From the NCBI RefSeq assembly GCF_913774285.1, contig NZ_CAJYHX010000028.1:62001-126000 (forward strand): a DNA stretch of 64,000 nt, read 5' to 3'. The notes beneath the pieces are model-generated. The model worked only from the letters and a program-made list of their open reading frames with translations, searched no databases and was not told the origin of the DNA. This DNA comes from an uncultured Sphingomonas sp. GTDB lineage: Bacteria; Pseudomonadota; Alphaproteobacteria; Sphingomonadales; Sphingomonadaceae. The stretch's first letter is position 1; the number at the start of each line of letters is the position of its first letter. Position numbers and translations under genes: made by a program. Below, in pieces: positions 48,271-61,569 of the stretch.

Positions 48271-48331
48271 CGAAACCCCCTTTCCGCGATTCTGGCTGGA
48301 ACGGCAAGTTCCTCCGTGGCTAGAGAGCGCA

Positions 48332-49009
48332 ATGCAACGCCTCGCCATCTACGACATGGACAAGACCATCACCGCGAAACCCACCTGGACGCGGTTCCTG
48401 CTGCACGTCGCGCGCACCCGTGCGCCGTGGCGGCTGGGGCTGTTCCCGGTGGTGGGGCTGGGCGGCCTCGCCTATCTGGCGCGCCGGATCGATCGCGCGG
48501 GGCTGAAGCGCCTGTCGCAGCGGCTGCTGCTCGGCCGCGCGCTGCCCCCCGCCGAGATGACCGCGGTGGCCGAGGCCTTCGCCGACCTCGAGCTGCAAAA
48601 GGGCGTGCTGCAGGGCGCCCGCGCGCAGATCGAAGCCGATCGCGCCGCCGGCTACCGGCTGGTGATGGCGACCGCCTCGCACCGCTACTACGCCGAGGCG
48701 ATCGGCAAAAGGCTGGGCTTCGACGACGTGATCGCCACCAATGCGAAGCGGGACGGGCAAGGGCATATTCTCTCCGAACTCGAGGGCGAGAACTGTTACG
48801 GGCCCGTAAAGCTCCACATGATCGAAAATTGGTTGGCGGCAGAGGGTCTGCTGCGCGCTAACTGTTACGTCCGCGCCTATTCGGACCATGTCTCCGACGC
48901 GCCGCTGCTCGGCTGGGCGGACGAGGCGTTCGCGGTCAACGCCCACGGCCCCTTGGCGAAGCTTGCGGCAGCACGCGGTTGGGCACGATTGGACTGGCGT
49001 CGCGCTTGA
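48332..49009 (+). CDS. HAD-superfamily phosphatase (SerB-like)
   Basis: LAIYDMDKTITAKPTWTRFL; LVMATASHRYY; AYSDHVSDAPLL. Confidence 0.85.
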   Translation: MQRLAIYDMDKTITAKPTWTRFLLHVARTRAPWRLGLFPVVGLGGLAYLARRIDRAGLKRLSQRLLLGRALPPAEMTAVAEAFADLELQKGVLQGARAQIEADRAAGYRLVMATASHRYYAEAIGKRLGFDDVIATNAKRDGQGHILSELEGENCYGPVKLHMIENWLAAEGLLRANCYVRAYSDHVSDAPLLGWADEAFAVNAHGPLAKLAAARGWARLDWRRA

Positions 49010-49101
49010 GATTTTCCTAGTGCTTCCAAAAGGTTCGCAACCGAAACGGCGTTTCGCGCATTTGTCTGGCGGGTTGCTGTGATCACGAGGAAGCTAGACG
49101 C

Positions 49102-50814
49102 GTGCAGAACGACGACGAGCACAAGCCGAGCGCGACCGGAGAGCCCGCCGGCGATCTGAGGGATTCGACCTCCTACAGCCCGACGGGCAACCATCCGACG
49201 CATCATTGGAAGCGCGCGATCATCGGCGCGCCGGGACTTGGCGATCGCAGCACGGTGTTCTTCGCCGCGCTGCAGATGACGCGGATGCCGATGATCCTCA
49301 CCGATCCGCGGCAGGACGACAATCCGATCGTCTTCGCCAACAAGGCGTTTCTCGACCTGACCGGCTATGAGGAAAGCGAGATCCTCGGCCGCAACTGCCG
49401 CTTCCTTCAGGGCGCCGAGACCGATCGGGATTCGGTGGCCGAGCTGCGCGAAGCGATCGCGCGCAAGGAAGCGATCGCACTGGAGCTGATCAACTATCGC
49501 CGCGACGGCAGCTCCTTCTGGAACGCGGTGTTCATCGCGCCGGTGCTCGGGCAGGACGGCGAGCTGCTCTATTTCTTCGCCAGCCAGCTCGATGTGACGC
49601 GGCGACGCGAGTCCGAACAGGCCTTCCGCCAGGCGCAGAAGATGGAGGCGATCGGCCAGCTCACCGCCGGTCTGGCGCACGACTTCAACAACCTTCTCCA
49701 GGTCGTCTCGGGCAATGTCGACATCGTTGCGAGCCAGGTCGAGGACGAGCGGCACCAGCGGCTGCTGAACAACGCCGCGCGCGCCGCCGATCGCGGATCG
49801 AAGCTCACCCGCCAGCTGCTCGCCTTCGCGCGCAAGACCCGGCTCGAGCCCAAGACCGTCGACATGAACGAGCTGATCCACGAGTTCGGCGATCTGCTCG
49901 ACAATACCGTCGGCGCGCAGATCCGGCTGGTCACCGCGCTCGAGCGGCGGCTGCCGGCGGTGCAGATTGATCCCACCCATCTCGAAATGGCGATCCTCAA
50001 CGTGCTGCTCAACGCACGCGACGCCATGCCCAAGGGCGGCACCGTTACCATCGCGACCCGGCTGTGGAAGCTCAACGGCGACGCGCCGATGCACCAGCTG
50101 CCCGAGGGGGACTATGTCGTCCTCACCATCCGCGACGAAGGCGACGGCATGCCCGACCATGTCCGCCGCCGCGCGACCGAGCCCTTCTTCACCACCAAGG
50201 GCGCCGAGCGGGGCACCGGGCTGGGGCTTGCGATGGTCCATGGTTTCGTCCAGCAATCGCTGGGGCGGCTGGAGATCGACAGCGCGCCGGGGGAAGGAAC
50301 CGAGATCCGCATGCTGTTTCCGGTTACCAGTGCGATGGCCGGCGCGACCCCACCGCCCGCGCCTGCGCCGAAGCGCGCCAGCGGCCAGGGTGCCACCGGC
50401 GGCAGCGAAACCATCCTGCTGGTCGAGGACAGCGACGATGTGCGCGCGCTGGCGCAGGAGCAGATCGCGGCCCTGGGCTACCGCGTGGTGCTCGCATCGA
50501 GCGGCGAGGAGGCGCTGGAGCGGCTCAAGACCGAGACGATCGACCTGCTGTTCACCGACATCGTCATGCCCGGCGGCATGAGCGGGCTCGAACTGGTCGA
50601 GCAGTTCCGCGAAACCCACCCGGACACGCCGGTGCTGATGACCACCGGCTATAACGAGGATCTCGTCGCCGATATTCCGCGCGGCTCGAACCTCGACGTG
50701 ATCGGCAAGCCCTATCGGCGCGAGCAGCTGGCCGATCGCATCCGCGCCGCGCTCGACCGGCGCACCACGGGTCCCCGCCGCGACGTCAATCCGATCGTGC
50801 CCGCCGAGGGATGA
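49102..50814 (+). CDS. LOV-domain hybrid histidine kinase (LOV-HisKA-HATPase-REC)
   Basis: GRNCRFLQGAETD photoactive Cys motif; GLAHDFNNLLQVV; HATPase GTGLGLAMVHGF; REC ILLVEDSDDVRAL. Confidence 0.93.
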   Translation: MQNDDEHKPSATGEPAGDLRDSTSYSPTGNHPTHHWKRAIIGAPGLGDRSTVFFAALQMTRMPMILTDPRQDDNPIVFANKAFLDLTGYEESEILGRNCRFLQGAETDRDSVAELREAIARKEAIALELINYRRDGSSFWNAVFIAPVLGQDGELLYFFASQLDVTRRRESEQAFRQAQKMEAIGQLTAGLAHDFNNLLQVVSGNVDIVASQVEDERHQRLLNNAARAADRGSKLTRQLLAFARKTRLEPKTVDMNELIHEFGDLLDNTVGAQIRLVTALERRLPAVQIDPTHLEMAILNVLLNARDAMPKGGTVTIATRLWKLNGDAPMHQLPEGDYVVLTIRDEGDGMPDHVRRRATEPFFTTKGAERGTGLGLAMVHGFVQQSLGRLEIDSAPGEGTEIRMLFPVTSAMAGATPPPAPAPKRASGQGATGGSETILLVEDSDDVRALAQEQIAALGYRVVLASSGEEALERLKTETIDLLFTDIVMPGGMSGLELVEQFRETHPDTPVLMTTGYNEDLVADIPRGSNLDVIGKPYRREQLADRIRAALDRRTTGPRRDVNPIVPAEG

Positions 50815-53405
50815 ACCCGCCGGCGGGCCTCGACGCCCCCGGCGCGACGCCGCTCGATCGGCTGATCGCGGCGCGTGACTGGTCGGGGTCGCCGCTCGGT
50901 CCGCCCGAATGCTGGCCCCGCAGCCTGCGCGACGCGCTGGCGCTGATGCTGCCGTCGCACGCCCAAGTCGCGATCTTCTGGGGCCCCCAGTACATCGCGC
51001 TCTACAACCCCGCCTATGCCCAGACGATCGGCAACAAGCACCCGGAGGCGCTCGGCAACCCGGCGCAGCCCCATTGGGCCGAGACCTGGGACGAGCTGGG
51101 ACCGATGCTCGACCATGTCCGCACGACCGGCAAGACACTGTCGGCACGCGACCGGCGCTTCTACACCGAGCGCTACGGCTTCGGCGAAATCGTCTATTTC
51201 GATATCTCGGTCTCCCCCGTGCGGGACGAAGACGGCGTGGTCGGCGGCGTGATGTCGGTCGTCTCCGAAACGACCGAGCGGGTGAAGGGCGATCGCCGGC
51301 TGCGCGAGAGCGAGGCGGCGCTGCGCGCCAGCGAGGCGCTCGCCCGCGAGCAGGCCGACGAACTGGCGGTGATGTACGACAACTCGCCGGTCGGGCTGGC
51401 GGTGCTCGATACCGACCTGCGTTACCTGCGGATCAACCGCCAGCTCGCCGAATGGAACGGCCTGTCGGTGGCCGCGCATATCGGCCGGCATGTCAGCGAG
51501 ATCGTCCCCGAGCTTAGCGACCAGGTGGTGGAGACGCTGTACCGGGTGCTGGGCGGCGAGCCGCAGCTCGGGATCGAGATCAGCGGGCCGACCCGCGGGC
51601 GGCCCGACGGAAACTCCAGCTGGCGCCAGAACTGGGTGCCGATCTACGACTGGGACGGCAAGGTCCACCAGATCGCCATCTCGTGCGAGGACGTGACCGA
51701 GGAACGCCGCGCCCAGGCGGCGCTGGAAACGCTCAACCGGGTCGGCGCCGCGCTCTCGGCGGAGCATGACCTCGAACGGCTGGTGCAGATGCTCACCGAT
51801 GCGGGGGTAGAACTGACCGGCGCCACGGTCGGCGCCTTCTTCCACAATGTGATGGACGAGAGCGGCGAGCGGCTCCACCTGTTCACCCTGTCGGGCGAGG
51901 ATCGCAGCCGTTTCGAGAAGATGGGCCGTCCCCGCGCGACCGGCATTCTCGGCCCCATCTTCCGCAATGTCGTGATCCGTTCGGACGACGTGACCCGCGA
52001 GCCCGAGTACGGCCAGAACGCACCCCATCGCGGCATGCCGGCAGGCCATCCGGTAATCACCAGCTATTTGGGCGTGCCCGTGGTCTCGCGTGATCGCTCG
52101 GTGCTGGGCGGCTTGCTGTTCGGCCATCCCCAGCCCGGCCGGTTCACCGCACGGCACGAGGAACTGGCGCGCAGCCTCGCCGCGCAGGCCGCGGTGGCGA
52201 TCGACAATGCCGGGCTGCTCGCCGATGTTCGCGCCGCCAACGAGACGCTCGAACGCCGCGTCGAGGAACGCACCGCCGCGCTCCACGAGACCGAGGCGGC
52301 GCTGCGCCAGAGCCAGAAGATGGAAGCGATGGGCCAGCTGACCGGCGGCGTCGCGCACGACTTCAACAACCTGCTGACCCCGATCATCGGCAGCCTCGAC
52401 CTGATCCTGCGCAAGCGCGGCGACGATCCGGTGCTCCACCGCTTGCTCGACGGCGCGATGCGCTCGGCCGAGCGGGCGAGCACATTGGTCCAGCGTCTGC
52501 TCGCCTTCGCCCGGCGCCAGCCGCTCCAGCCCGCGCCGGTGGACATGGCGGCGCTGGTCGAGGGCATGGTGCCGCTGCTCGCCAGTACGCTCGGCCCCAA
52601 GATCGCGCTGTCGGTGACCAGGCCCGAGACGCTGCCGCCCGCCCATGCCGATGCCAACCAGCTCGAAATGGCGCTGCTCAACCTGGCGGTGAATGCGCGC
52701 GACGCGATGCCGGAAGGCGGCGCGCTGGAGGTGCGGCTCGGGTTGGGTGATGCGGGCGATGCGCCGACGCCGCTCGCCGCGGGTCACTATGTGCGGCTGG
52801 CGGTGCGCGATACCGGATCGGGAATGGACGCCGCCACGCTTGCCCGCGCGATCGAGCCCTTCTTCTCGACCAAGGGGGTCGGGCGCGGCACCGGGCTCGG
52901 CCTGTCGATGGTGCACGGCCTGGCGAGCCAGCTGGGCGGCACCATGGGCCTGTCGAGCCGCCCGGGTAAAGGCACCGAGGTGGAGCTGTGGCTGCCGGTC
53001 AGCGCCGAGGCGCCTGCCATGACCGACGCGCCGCAGCGCCACGAGCCGCATGACGGCGCCGGCACGGTGCTGCTGGTCGACGACGAGGATATCGTCCGCG
53101 GCACGGCGGCGGAGATGCTGCAGGCCCTGGGCTATCAGGTGCAGCTGGCGGATTCGGCCGAGGCGGCGCTGGGGATGCTCGACAGGGGGCTAGTGCCCGA
53201 TCTGCTCGTCACCGATCACCTGATGCCGGGGATGACCGGCACCGAGCTGGCGCGCACCGTACAGGCGCGGCTCGGCACGCTGCCGACGCTGATCGTCTCG
53301 GGCTATGCCGATGTCGAAGGGCTGGGGCGCGACTTCGCGCATCTCCCCAAGCCCTTCCGCCAGGCCGACCTCGCCCGCGCGCTGACCCTGCTCGGCGTGC
53401 GCTGA
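50811..53405 (+). CDS. Hybrid sensor histidine kinase (PAS-PAS-GAF-HisKA-HATPase-REC)
   Basis: ATGA overlap with upstream LOV kinase; GVAHDFNNLLTPIIG; GTGLGLSMVHGLA; VLLVDDEDIVRGT. Confidence 0.93.
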   Translation: MNPPAGLDAPGATPLDRLIAARDWSGSPLGPPECWPRSLRDALALMLPSHAQVAIFWGPQYIALYNPAYAQTIGNKHPEALGNPAQPHWAETWDELGPMLDHVRTTGKTLSARDRRFYTERYGFGEIVYFDISVSPVRDEDGVVGGVMSVVSETTERVKGDRRLRESEAALRASEALAREQADELAVMYDNSPVGLAVLDTDLRYLRINRQLAEWNGLSVAAHIGRHVSEIVPELSDQVVETLYRVLGGEPQLGIEISGPTRGRPDGNSSWRQNWVPIYDWDGKVHQIAISCEDVTEERRAQAALETLNRVGAALSAEHDLERLVQMLTDAGVELTGATVGAFFHNVMDESGERLHLFTLSGEDRSRFEKMGRPRATGILGPIFRNVVIRSDDVTREPEYGQNAPHRGMPAGHPVITSYLGVPVVSRDRSVLGGLLFGHPQPGRFTARHEELARSLAAQAAVAIDNAGLLADVRAANETLERRVEERTAALHETEAALRQSQKMEAMGQLTGGVAHDFNNLLTPIIGSLDLILRKRGDDPVLHRLLDGAMRSAERASTLVQRLLAFARRQPLQPAPVDMAALVEGMVPLLASTLGPKIALSVTRPETLPPAHADANQLEMALLNLAVNARDAMPEGGALEVRLGLGDAGDAPTPLAAGHYVRLAVRDTGSGMDAATLARAIEPFFSTKGVGRGTGLGLSMVHGLASQLGGTMGLSSRPGKGTEVELWLPVSAEAPAMTDAPQRHEPHDGAGTVLLVDDEDIVRGTAAEMLQALGYQVQLADSAEAALGMLDRGLVPDLLVTDHLMPGMTGTELARTVQARLGTLPTLIVSGYADVEGLGRDFAHLPKPFRQADLARALTLLGVR

Positions 53406-53409
53406 CGGC

Positions 53410-54351
53410 TCAACCCGCCAGCTGCGTCTCCAGCTGCCCGAGCACGCGGTAGCAATCCAGCACCTTGCCCACCGAACTGTTCGGCTCGCGCCCCTCGCGG
53501 ATTGCCGACACGAACTCGCGGTCCTGCAGCTCGATGCCGTTCATCGACACGTCGACCTTGCTGACGTCGATCGGTTCTTCCTTGCCGTTCACCAGATCAT
53601 CGTAGCGGGCGATATAGGTCCCGTTGTCGCAGATATAGCGGAAGAAGGTGCCCAGCGGCCCGTCATTGTTGAAGCTGAGCGACAGGGTGCAGATCGCGCC
53701 GCTTTCGCTCTTCAGCTGGATCGACATGTCCATGGCGATGCCCAGCTCGGGATGGATCGGCCCCTGCACCGCATGCGCCTGGACGATCTTGCCCGCCTGA
53801 TAGGCGAACAGGTCCACCGTGTGCGCGGCGTGGTGCCACAGCAGATGGTCGGTCCAGCTGCGCGGCTGGCCCTTGGCGTTGATGTTCTTGCGGCGGAAGA
53901 AATAGGTCTGCACGTCCATCTGCTGGACGGCGAGCTCGCCCGCGGTGATGCGGTTGTGGACCCATTGGTGGCTCGGATTGAAGCGCCGCGTGTGTCCGAC
54001 CATGCAGACCAGCCCCGTCTCCTGCTGCTTGGCGAGCACGGCCTGCGAATCCGCCCAGCTGTCCGCCAGCGGGATCTCGACCTGGACGTGCTTGCCCGCA
54101 TTCATACAGGCGATCGCCTGCTCGGCGTGCATCTGGGTGGGGGTGCACAGGATCACCGCATCGACATCGTCGCGGGCCAGCGCATCGGCCAGCTCGGTGG
54201 AATGGTGCTTGGCGCCGTATTTCTCGGCGACGGCGGCGGCCTGCTCGGCGGTGCGGCTGATGATCGAAGTGATCTCGACGCCGTCGATCTTCTGCAGGCC
54301 GTCGAGATGCTTTTCGCCGAACGCGCCGGCACCGGCCAGGGCAATACGCAT
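53410..54351 (-). CDS. ligC: 4-carboxy-2-hydroxymuconate-6-semialdehyde dehydrogenase (Gfo/Idh/MocA)
   Basis: MRIALAGAGAFGEKHLDGLQKIDGVEITSIISRT; next to ligAB. Confidence 0.9.
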   Translation of the reverse strand: MRIALAGAGAFGEKHLDGLQKIDGVEITSIISRTAEQAAAVAEKYGAKHHSTELADALARDDVDAVILCTPTQMHAEQAIACMNAGKHVQVEIPLADSWADSQAVLAKQQETGLVCMVGHTRRFNPSHQWVHNRITAGELAVQQMDVQTYFFRRKNINAKGQPRSWTDHLLWHHAAHTVDLFAYQAGKIVQAHAVQGPIHPELGIAMDMSIQLKSESGAICTLSLSFNNDGPLGTFFRYICDNGTYIARYDDLVNGKEEPIDVSKVDVSMNGIELQDREFVSAIREGREPNSSVGKVLDCYRVLGQLETQLAG

Positions 54352-54374
54352 GGGTGTCTCCTGTAAGTCTTGGA

Positions 54375-55626
<1,252 letters not shown>

Positions 55627-55630
<4 letters not shown>

Positions 55631-56652
55631 AGCCCGCGCGCCTTCAGCTTGGCGTCGAGCAGCGGGAATACCCGGCGGGCATTGCCCTCGAAGATCGCAT
55701 GGCGCTCCGCCTCGGGCAGGTTGAGCGCGTCGACATAGCGCTTGGTGTCGTCGAAATACTGGCCGGTGGTGGGATCGATGCCGCGCACCGCGCCGACCAT
55801 CTCCGAACCGAACAGGATGTTCTTCTTGTCGATCACATCCGCCAGCAGATTGATGCCCGGCTGGTGATAGACACAGGTATCGAAGAAGATGTTGTGCATC
55901 AGATGTTCGTCGAGCGACGGCTTCTTGAGCATGTCCGCAAGGCCGCGATAGCGCCCCCAGTGATAGGGCACCGCGCCGCCGCCATGCGGAATGATGAAGC
56001 GCAGCGTCGGAAAATCCTTGAACAGATCGCCTTCCAGCAGCTGCATGAAGGCGATCGTGTCGGCTGCGATGTAATAGCCGCCGGTCGCGTGCATCGCCGG
56101 GTTGCAGCTGCCCGAGACGTGGATCATCGCCGGTACGTCCAGCTCCACCATCTTCTCGTAGAAGGGGTACCAGTAGCGGTCGGTCAGAGGCGGATGGGTG
56201 AAGTGGCCGCCGCCCGGATCGGGATTGAGGTTGCAGCCGATGAAGCCGAGTTCGGTGACGCAGCGCTCCAGCTCCGCGATCGAACCCGCCATGTCCGCCT
56301 TGGGGCTCTGCGGCAGCATGCACACGCCGACGAAGGTTTCGGGAAACAGGTCGACGACGCGCGCAATCAGGTCGTTGCAGCGGCGCGCCCATTCCTTCGC
56401 CACCTTCTCGTCGCCGACATGCGGCGCCATCGCCGAGGCGCGGGGCGAGAAGATGGTGAGGTCGGCGCCGCGCTCCTTGATCAGGCGCAGCTGGTTGGCC
56501 TCGATCGTCTCGCGGATCTCGTCGTCGCTGATTTCGGGATAGGGCGGCGGGCAGGTGCCGGCCTTGAACGCTGCCTTCTGCGCCTCGCGCCAGGCGTCGT
56601 GCGCCTTGGGGAGCACGGTGTAATGGCCGTGACAGTCGATGATCATCGTCAT
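55627..56652 (-). CDS. ligJ: 4-oxalomesaconate hydratase (amidohydrolase 2 family)
   Basis: MIIDCHGHYTVLPKAHDAWREAQ; GCNLNPDPGGGHFTHPPLTDRYWYPFYEKMVEL. Confidence 0.9.
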
Positions 56653-57521
56653 TGCGATTTCGTCCTCTCCTCGATCGCGGCGAGCTTGGGCGCCAGCCCC
56701 TCGGGCGGGGTGCCGAGCCCGAGCGTGCCGATCGCGCGCTGGCGCTCGACGGTGCCGCGGGTCATCGCGGCGCCGGTGCCCAGCGCTTCAATCGTCTTGA
56801 CCACTTCCTCCATCTCGGCGGCGCGGCGCAGGCCGTGGACCAACATGCGGTCGAGATTATAGTCGGCGCGCACTTCCCAAGGACGCGGCCGCTCGCTGGC
56901 ATCTAGGGAAGCGAGCACCGCGTCGCGCACCCCCGCTGCTTCGGCCGCGAGCAGGCATTCGGCGGTGAGCGCCTCGAGCCCCTTCACCATCACCGAGCGG
57001 ATCATCTTGATCGACGAGGCGCGGCCGACCGCATCGCCCACGATGCTGATATTCTGGAAGCCTAGCGCGGCCAGCACCGCCGCCGCAGCTTCGGCCTGCG
57101 CCCCGCTCACTAGCAGCGGCACCGCGAGCCGCGCGGGATCGACGGGCGCGAGGATGGCGCAATCGACATAGTGCGCGCCCGCCGCCTCCACCGCACGGGC
57201 GGCGGCCTGCTTGGTCTGCGGCGCGACGCTGTTGCCGTCGCAGTACAGGGCACCAGGGGCCAGATGCGGCGCGGCGGCTTGCGCCACGGCGAGCGCCTGG
57301 TCGGCGGTGACGAGCGAGAGGACCAGCGGGCGGTCGGCCAGTGCTTCGGCCAGCGTCGCCGCGCCTTCCACTCCAGCATCGGCATAGCGCGCGCGCATCG
57401 TGGCGGCATCGGCGCCGTCGGTCTTGCGATCGAACACCCGCGCATCGGCTTCCCAGCCGCCAGCGCGCGCGAAGGTCGAGCCTGCCTCTCCAAAGCCGAT
57501 CAGGGCGATCCTGTCTTGCAT
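56649..57521 (-). CDS. NAD(P)-dependent oxidoreductase (6PGDH-like N-terminus, DUF1932-like C-terminus)
   Basis: RIALIGFGEAGSTFARAGGW; SSIKMIRSVMVKGLEALTAECLLAA; first gene of the ligJABC operon. Confidence 0.8.
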   Translation of the reverse strand: MQDRIALIGFGEAGSTFARAGGWEADARVFDRKTDGADAATMRARYADAGVEGAATLAEALADRPLVLSLVTADQALAVAQAAAPHLAPGALYCDGNSVAPQTKQAAARAVEAAGAHYVDCAILAPVDPARLAVPLLVSGAQAEAAAAVLAALGFQNISIVGDAVGRASSIKMIRSVMVKGLEALTAECLLAAEAAGVRDAVLASLDASERPRPWEVRADYNLDRMLVHGLRRAAEMEEVVKTIEALGTGAAMTRGTVERQRAIGTLGLGTPPEGLAPKLAAIEERTKSQ

Positions 57522-57571
57522 GGGCCCGGCATGGCCGAGCCGCGCCGGGGTCTCCAATCGAATCCGCCGCC

Positions 57572-57599
57572 ACGCTATAAGTTTTTACGTATATAGCGT
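57572..57599. promoter_or_regulatory. Candidate LysR-type operator upstream of the ligJABC operon
   Basis: ACGCTATA-N12-TATAGCGT perfect 8-bp dyad. Confidence 0.5.
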
Positions 57600-58751
57600 T
57601 GCCGCGGAAGCATGGAGCGTGGCCAGAAACGCTGCCTGCGCGCGGGTTGGCCGCCAGTCGGCGCGGTAGGTCACCCCGATGGTCCGCGTGACGGCGCCCG
57701 GCGCCGGTCCCAGATCGACGAGCAGCCCGCTGGCCAGCTCCACCGAGAGCTGGTCGACCGAGAGCAGGGTCAGCTCGTCCCCGGCCTGGAGCAGCTCGCG
57801 GATCGTCATCACCGAACCGCATTCGATCGGCACCGGGGGGAGCGGCCCGCCGATCGCGGCGAACAGGTTGCGCCACAAGGTACGCAGCGGCGTGCCCTCG
57901 GGGGGCACGATCCAGCCAAAGCGATGGAGCGCCGCGAGCCGGTCCGGCGCGGTCGCCAGCGGGTGCCCGGCGCGGGCGATAATCGTCGGCCGGTCGTCGA
58001 ACAGTGGCGCCTGGACGAGGTCCGGCCCCAGCGTCTCGGCATCGCGCAGCGCGCCGATCATCAGGTCGACCTCCCCGTCGCGCAAGGGGCCGACTAGCTC
58101 GCCATGCGCGCCCTCGTGGATCAGCAGGTCGATACCCGCATGGTCGCGGCGGAAGGCGTTGATCGCATGGGGCAATAGCCGCGCCCGACAGAGCGGCATC
58201 GCGCCGATCGAGATGCGGCCCGCGCTGCGTCCGAGCAGTTCGCCGAGATCCTCCACCCCCGCGCGCAGCTCGGCAAGCGCCAGTCGCAGCCGCCGCGCTA
58301 CCTGCCCCCCGTGATGGGTGAGCACCAGCCCACGCCCCCGCCGGTCGACCAGCCGCTGGCCCAGCGCCAGCCCGAGATCGCCGACCGCGCGGTGCAGCGA
58401 GGAGACAGTCACGCCCGCCGCCTGCGCCGCCGCGGGGTAGCTGCCCTGCTGCGCCAGCGCGACGAACGCACGCAGCTGCGCCGCCGTCACCCGATTGCTG
58501 CCAATCAGTCGCAGCGCGACTTCCACCCGCGGGGCGAGCCGGTGGGCGGCCTCGGTGGGTACCATGCCGGTCGCGCGCCGCTCGAACAGGGCGGTCCCCA
58601 GCTGCGCTTCCAGCTTGGCGATTCCCTGCGTCGCCGCCGGCTGAGTGAGATTTACCGCCTCCGCCGCGCGGCTGACGCTGCCCAGCCGCACCGCGGCGGC
58701 CATGGCGGCGAGATGGCGGATATTGAGCTGATCGACGTGCACGGAATACAA
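57585..58751 (-). CDS. LysR family regulator with two N-terminal HTH domains (LigR-like); TTG 58751 or GTG 58742 start
   Basis: HTH1 MAAAVRLGSVSRAAEAVNLTQPAATQGIAKLEAQLGTALFERR; HTH2 LRAFVALAQQGSYPAAAQAAGVTVSSLHRAVGDLGLALGQRLVDRRGRGLVLT; C-terminal LysR substrate domain. Confidence 0.88.
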   Translation of the reverse strand: MYSVHVDQLNIRHLAAMAAAVRLGSVSRAAEAVNLTQPAATQGIAKLEAQLGTALFERRATGMVPTEAAHRLAPRVEVALRLIGSNRVTAAQLRAFVALAQQGSYPAAAQAAGVTVSSLHRAVGDLGLALGQRLVDRRGRGLVLTHHGGQVARRLRLALAELRAGVEDLGELLGRSAGRISIGAMPLCRARLLPHAINAFRRDHAGIDLLIHEGAHGELVGPLRDGEVDLMIGALRDAETLGPDLVQAPLFDDRPTIIARAGHPLATAPDRLAALHRFGWIVPPEGTPLRTLWRNLFAAIGGPLPPVPIECGSVMTIRELLQAGDELTLLSVDQLSVELASGLLVDLGPAPGAVTRTIGVTYRADWRPTRAQAAFLATLHASAATLYT

Positions 58752-58766
58752 TTAGCAAAAACTAAT
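58751..58766. promoter_or_regulatory. Candidate LysR-type operator between regulator and ligK
   Basis: ATTAG-CAAAAA-CTAAT dyad; shares RYAAAAACTWAT with the reverse complement of 57572-57599. Confidence 0.45.
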
Positions 58767-58842
58767 GGCCCTGGCATCCTTCCGATTGGATGCCGCCGCC
58801 CCACACGCGCACCTCCATCGGCAAAAGACCAGAGGAGCTGCC

Positions 58843-59509
58843 ATGTCGGGCATCGTCGTCCAGAACATCGAACGCGCCGATCCTGCGGTGATCGACGGCC
58901 TCGCCCATGCCGGCGTCGCCACCGTCCACGAGGCGCAGGGCCGCACCGGGCTGCTCGCCCCGCATATGCGGCCGATCTATGCAGGCGCGCGGATCGCGGG
59001 CAGCGCCGTCACCATCTCCGCGCCGCCGGGGGACAACTGGATGGTCCATGTCGCGATCGAGCAGCTGCGCGACGGCGATATTCTGGTGCTCGCCCCCACC
59101 AGCCCGTGCACCGACGGCTATTTCGGCGACCTGCTCGCCACCTCGGCCCAGGCGCGCGGCTGCCGCGGGCTGATCATCGACGCGGGCGTGCGCGACGTGC
59201 GCGATCTGACCGCGATGGGCTTCCCGGTCTGGTCGAAGGCGGTGCATGCGCAAGGGACGATCAAGGCGACGCTCGGCTCCGTGAACGTGCCGGTGGTCTG
59301 CGCCAATGCGCTTATCAACGCCGGCGACGTGATCGTCGCCGACGACGACGGCGTCTGCGTGGTTCCCCGCGCCACTGCGGCGGCGGTGCTGGAAAAGGCA
59401 CAGGCGCGCGAGGCCTCCGAGGAGGCGCGGCGCCAGCGGCTGGCGGCGGGCGAACTCGGGCTCGACATCTACGCTATGCGCCCGAAGCTCGAAGCAATGG
59501 GCCTGAAAT

Positions 59510-59517
<8 letters not shown>
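58843..59517 (+). CDS. ligK: 4-carboxy-4-hydroxy-2-oxoadipate aldolase
   Basis: [59 protein letters not shown]. Confidence 0.9.
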
Positions 59518-61449
<1,932 letters not shown>

Positions 61450-61569
61450 CGTTAACCTTCAATATTTAGGCTTAAGGCGCAACCGCACGCCCTCCCCCTC
61501 GTTCAAGGCGAAACCAGAGGGAGGACACCACATGGCTTCGGCCGTTTTCGGCACCGGGTGCGCGCGCGC

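Noticed and set aside
48877-51147. 756-aa minus-strand ORF
   Set aside because: Antisense of the LOV kinase; the motif-bearing strand is plus.
50712-53051. 779-aa minus-strand ORF
   Set aside because: Antisense of the second hybrid kinase; no motifs.
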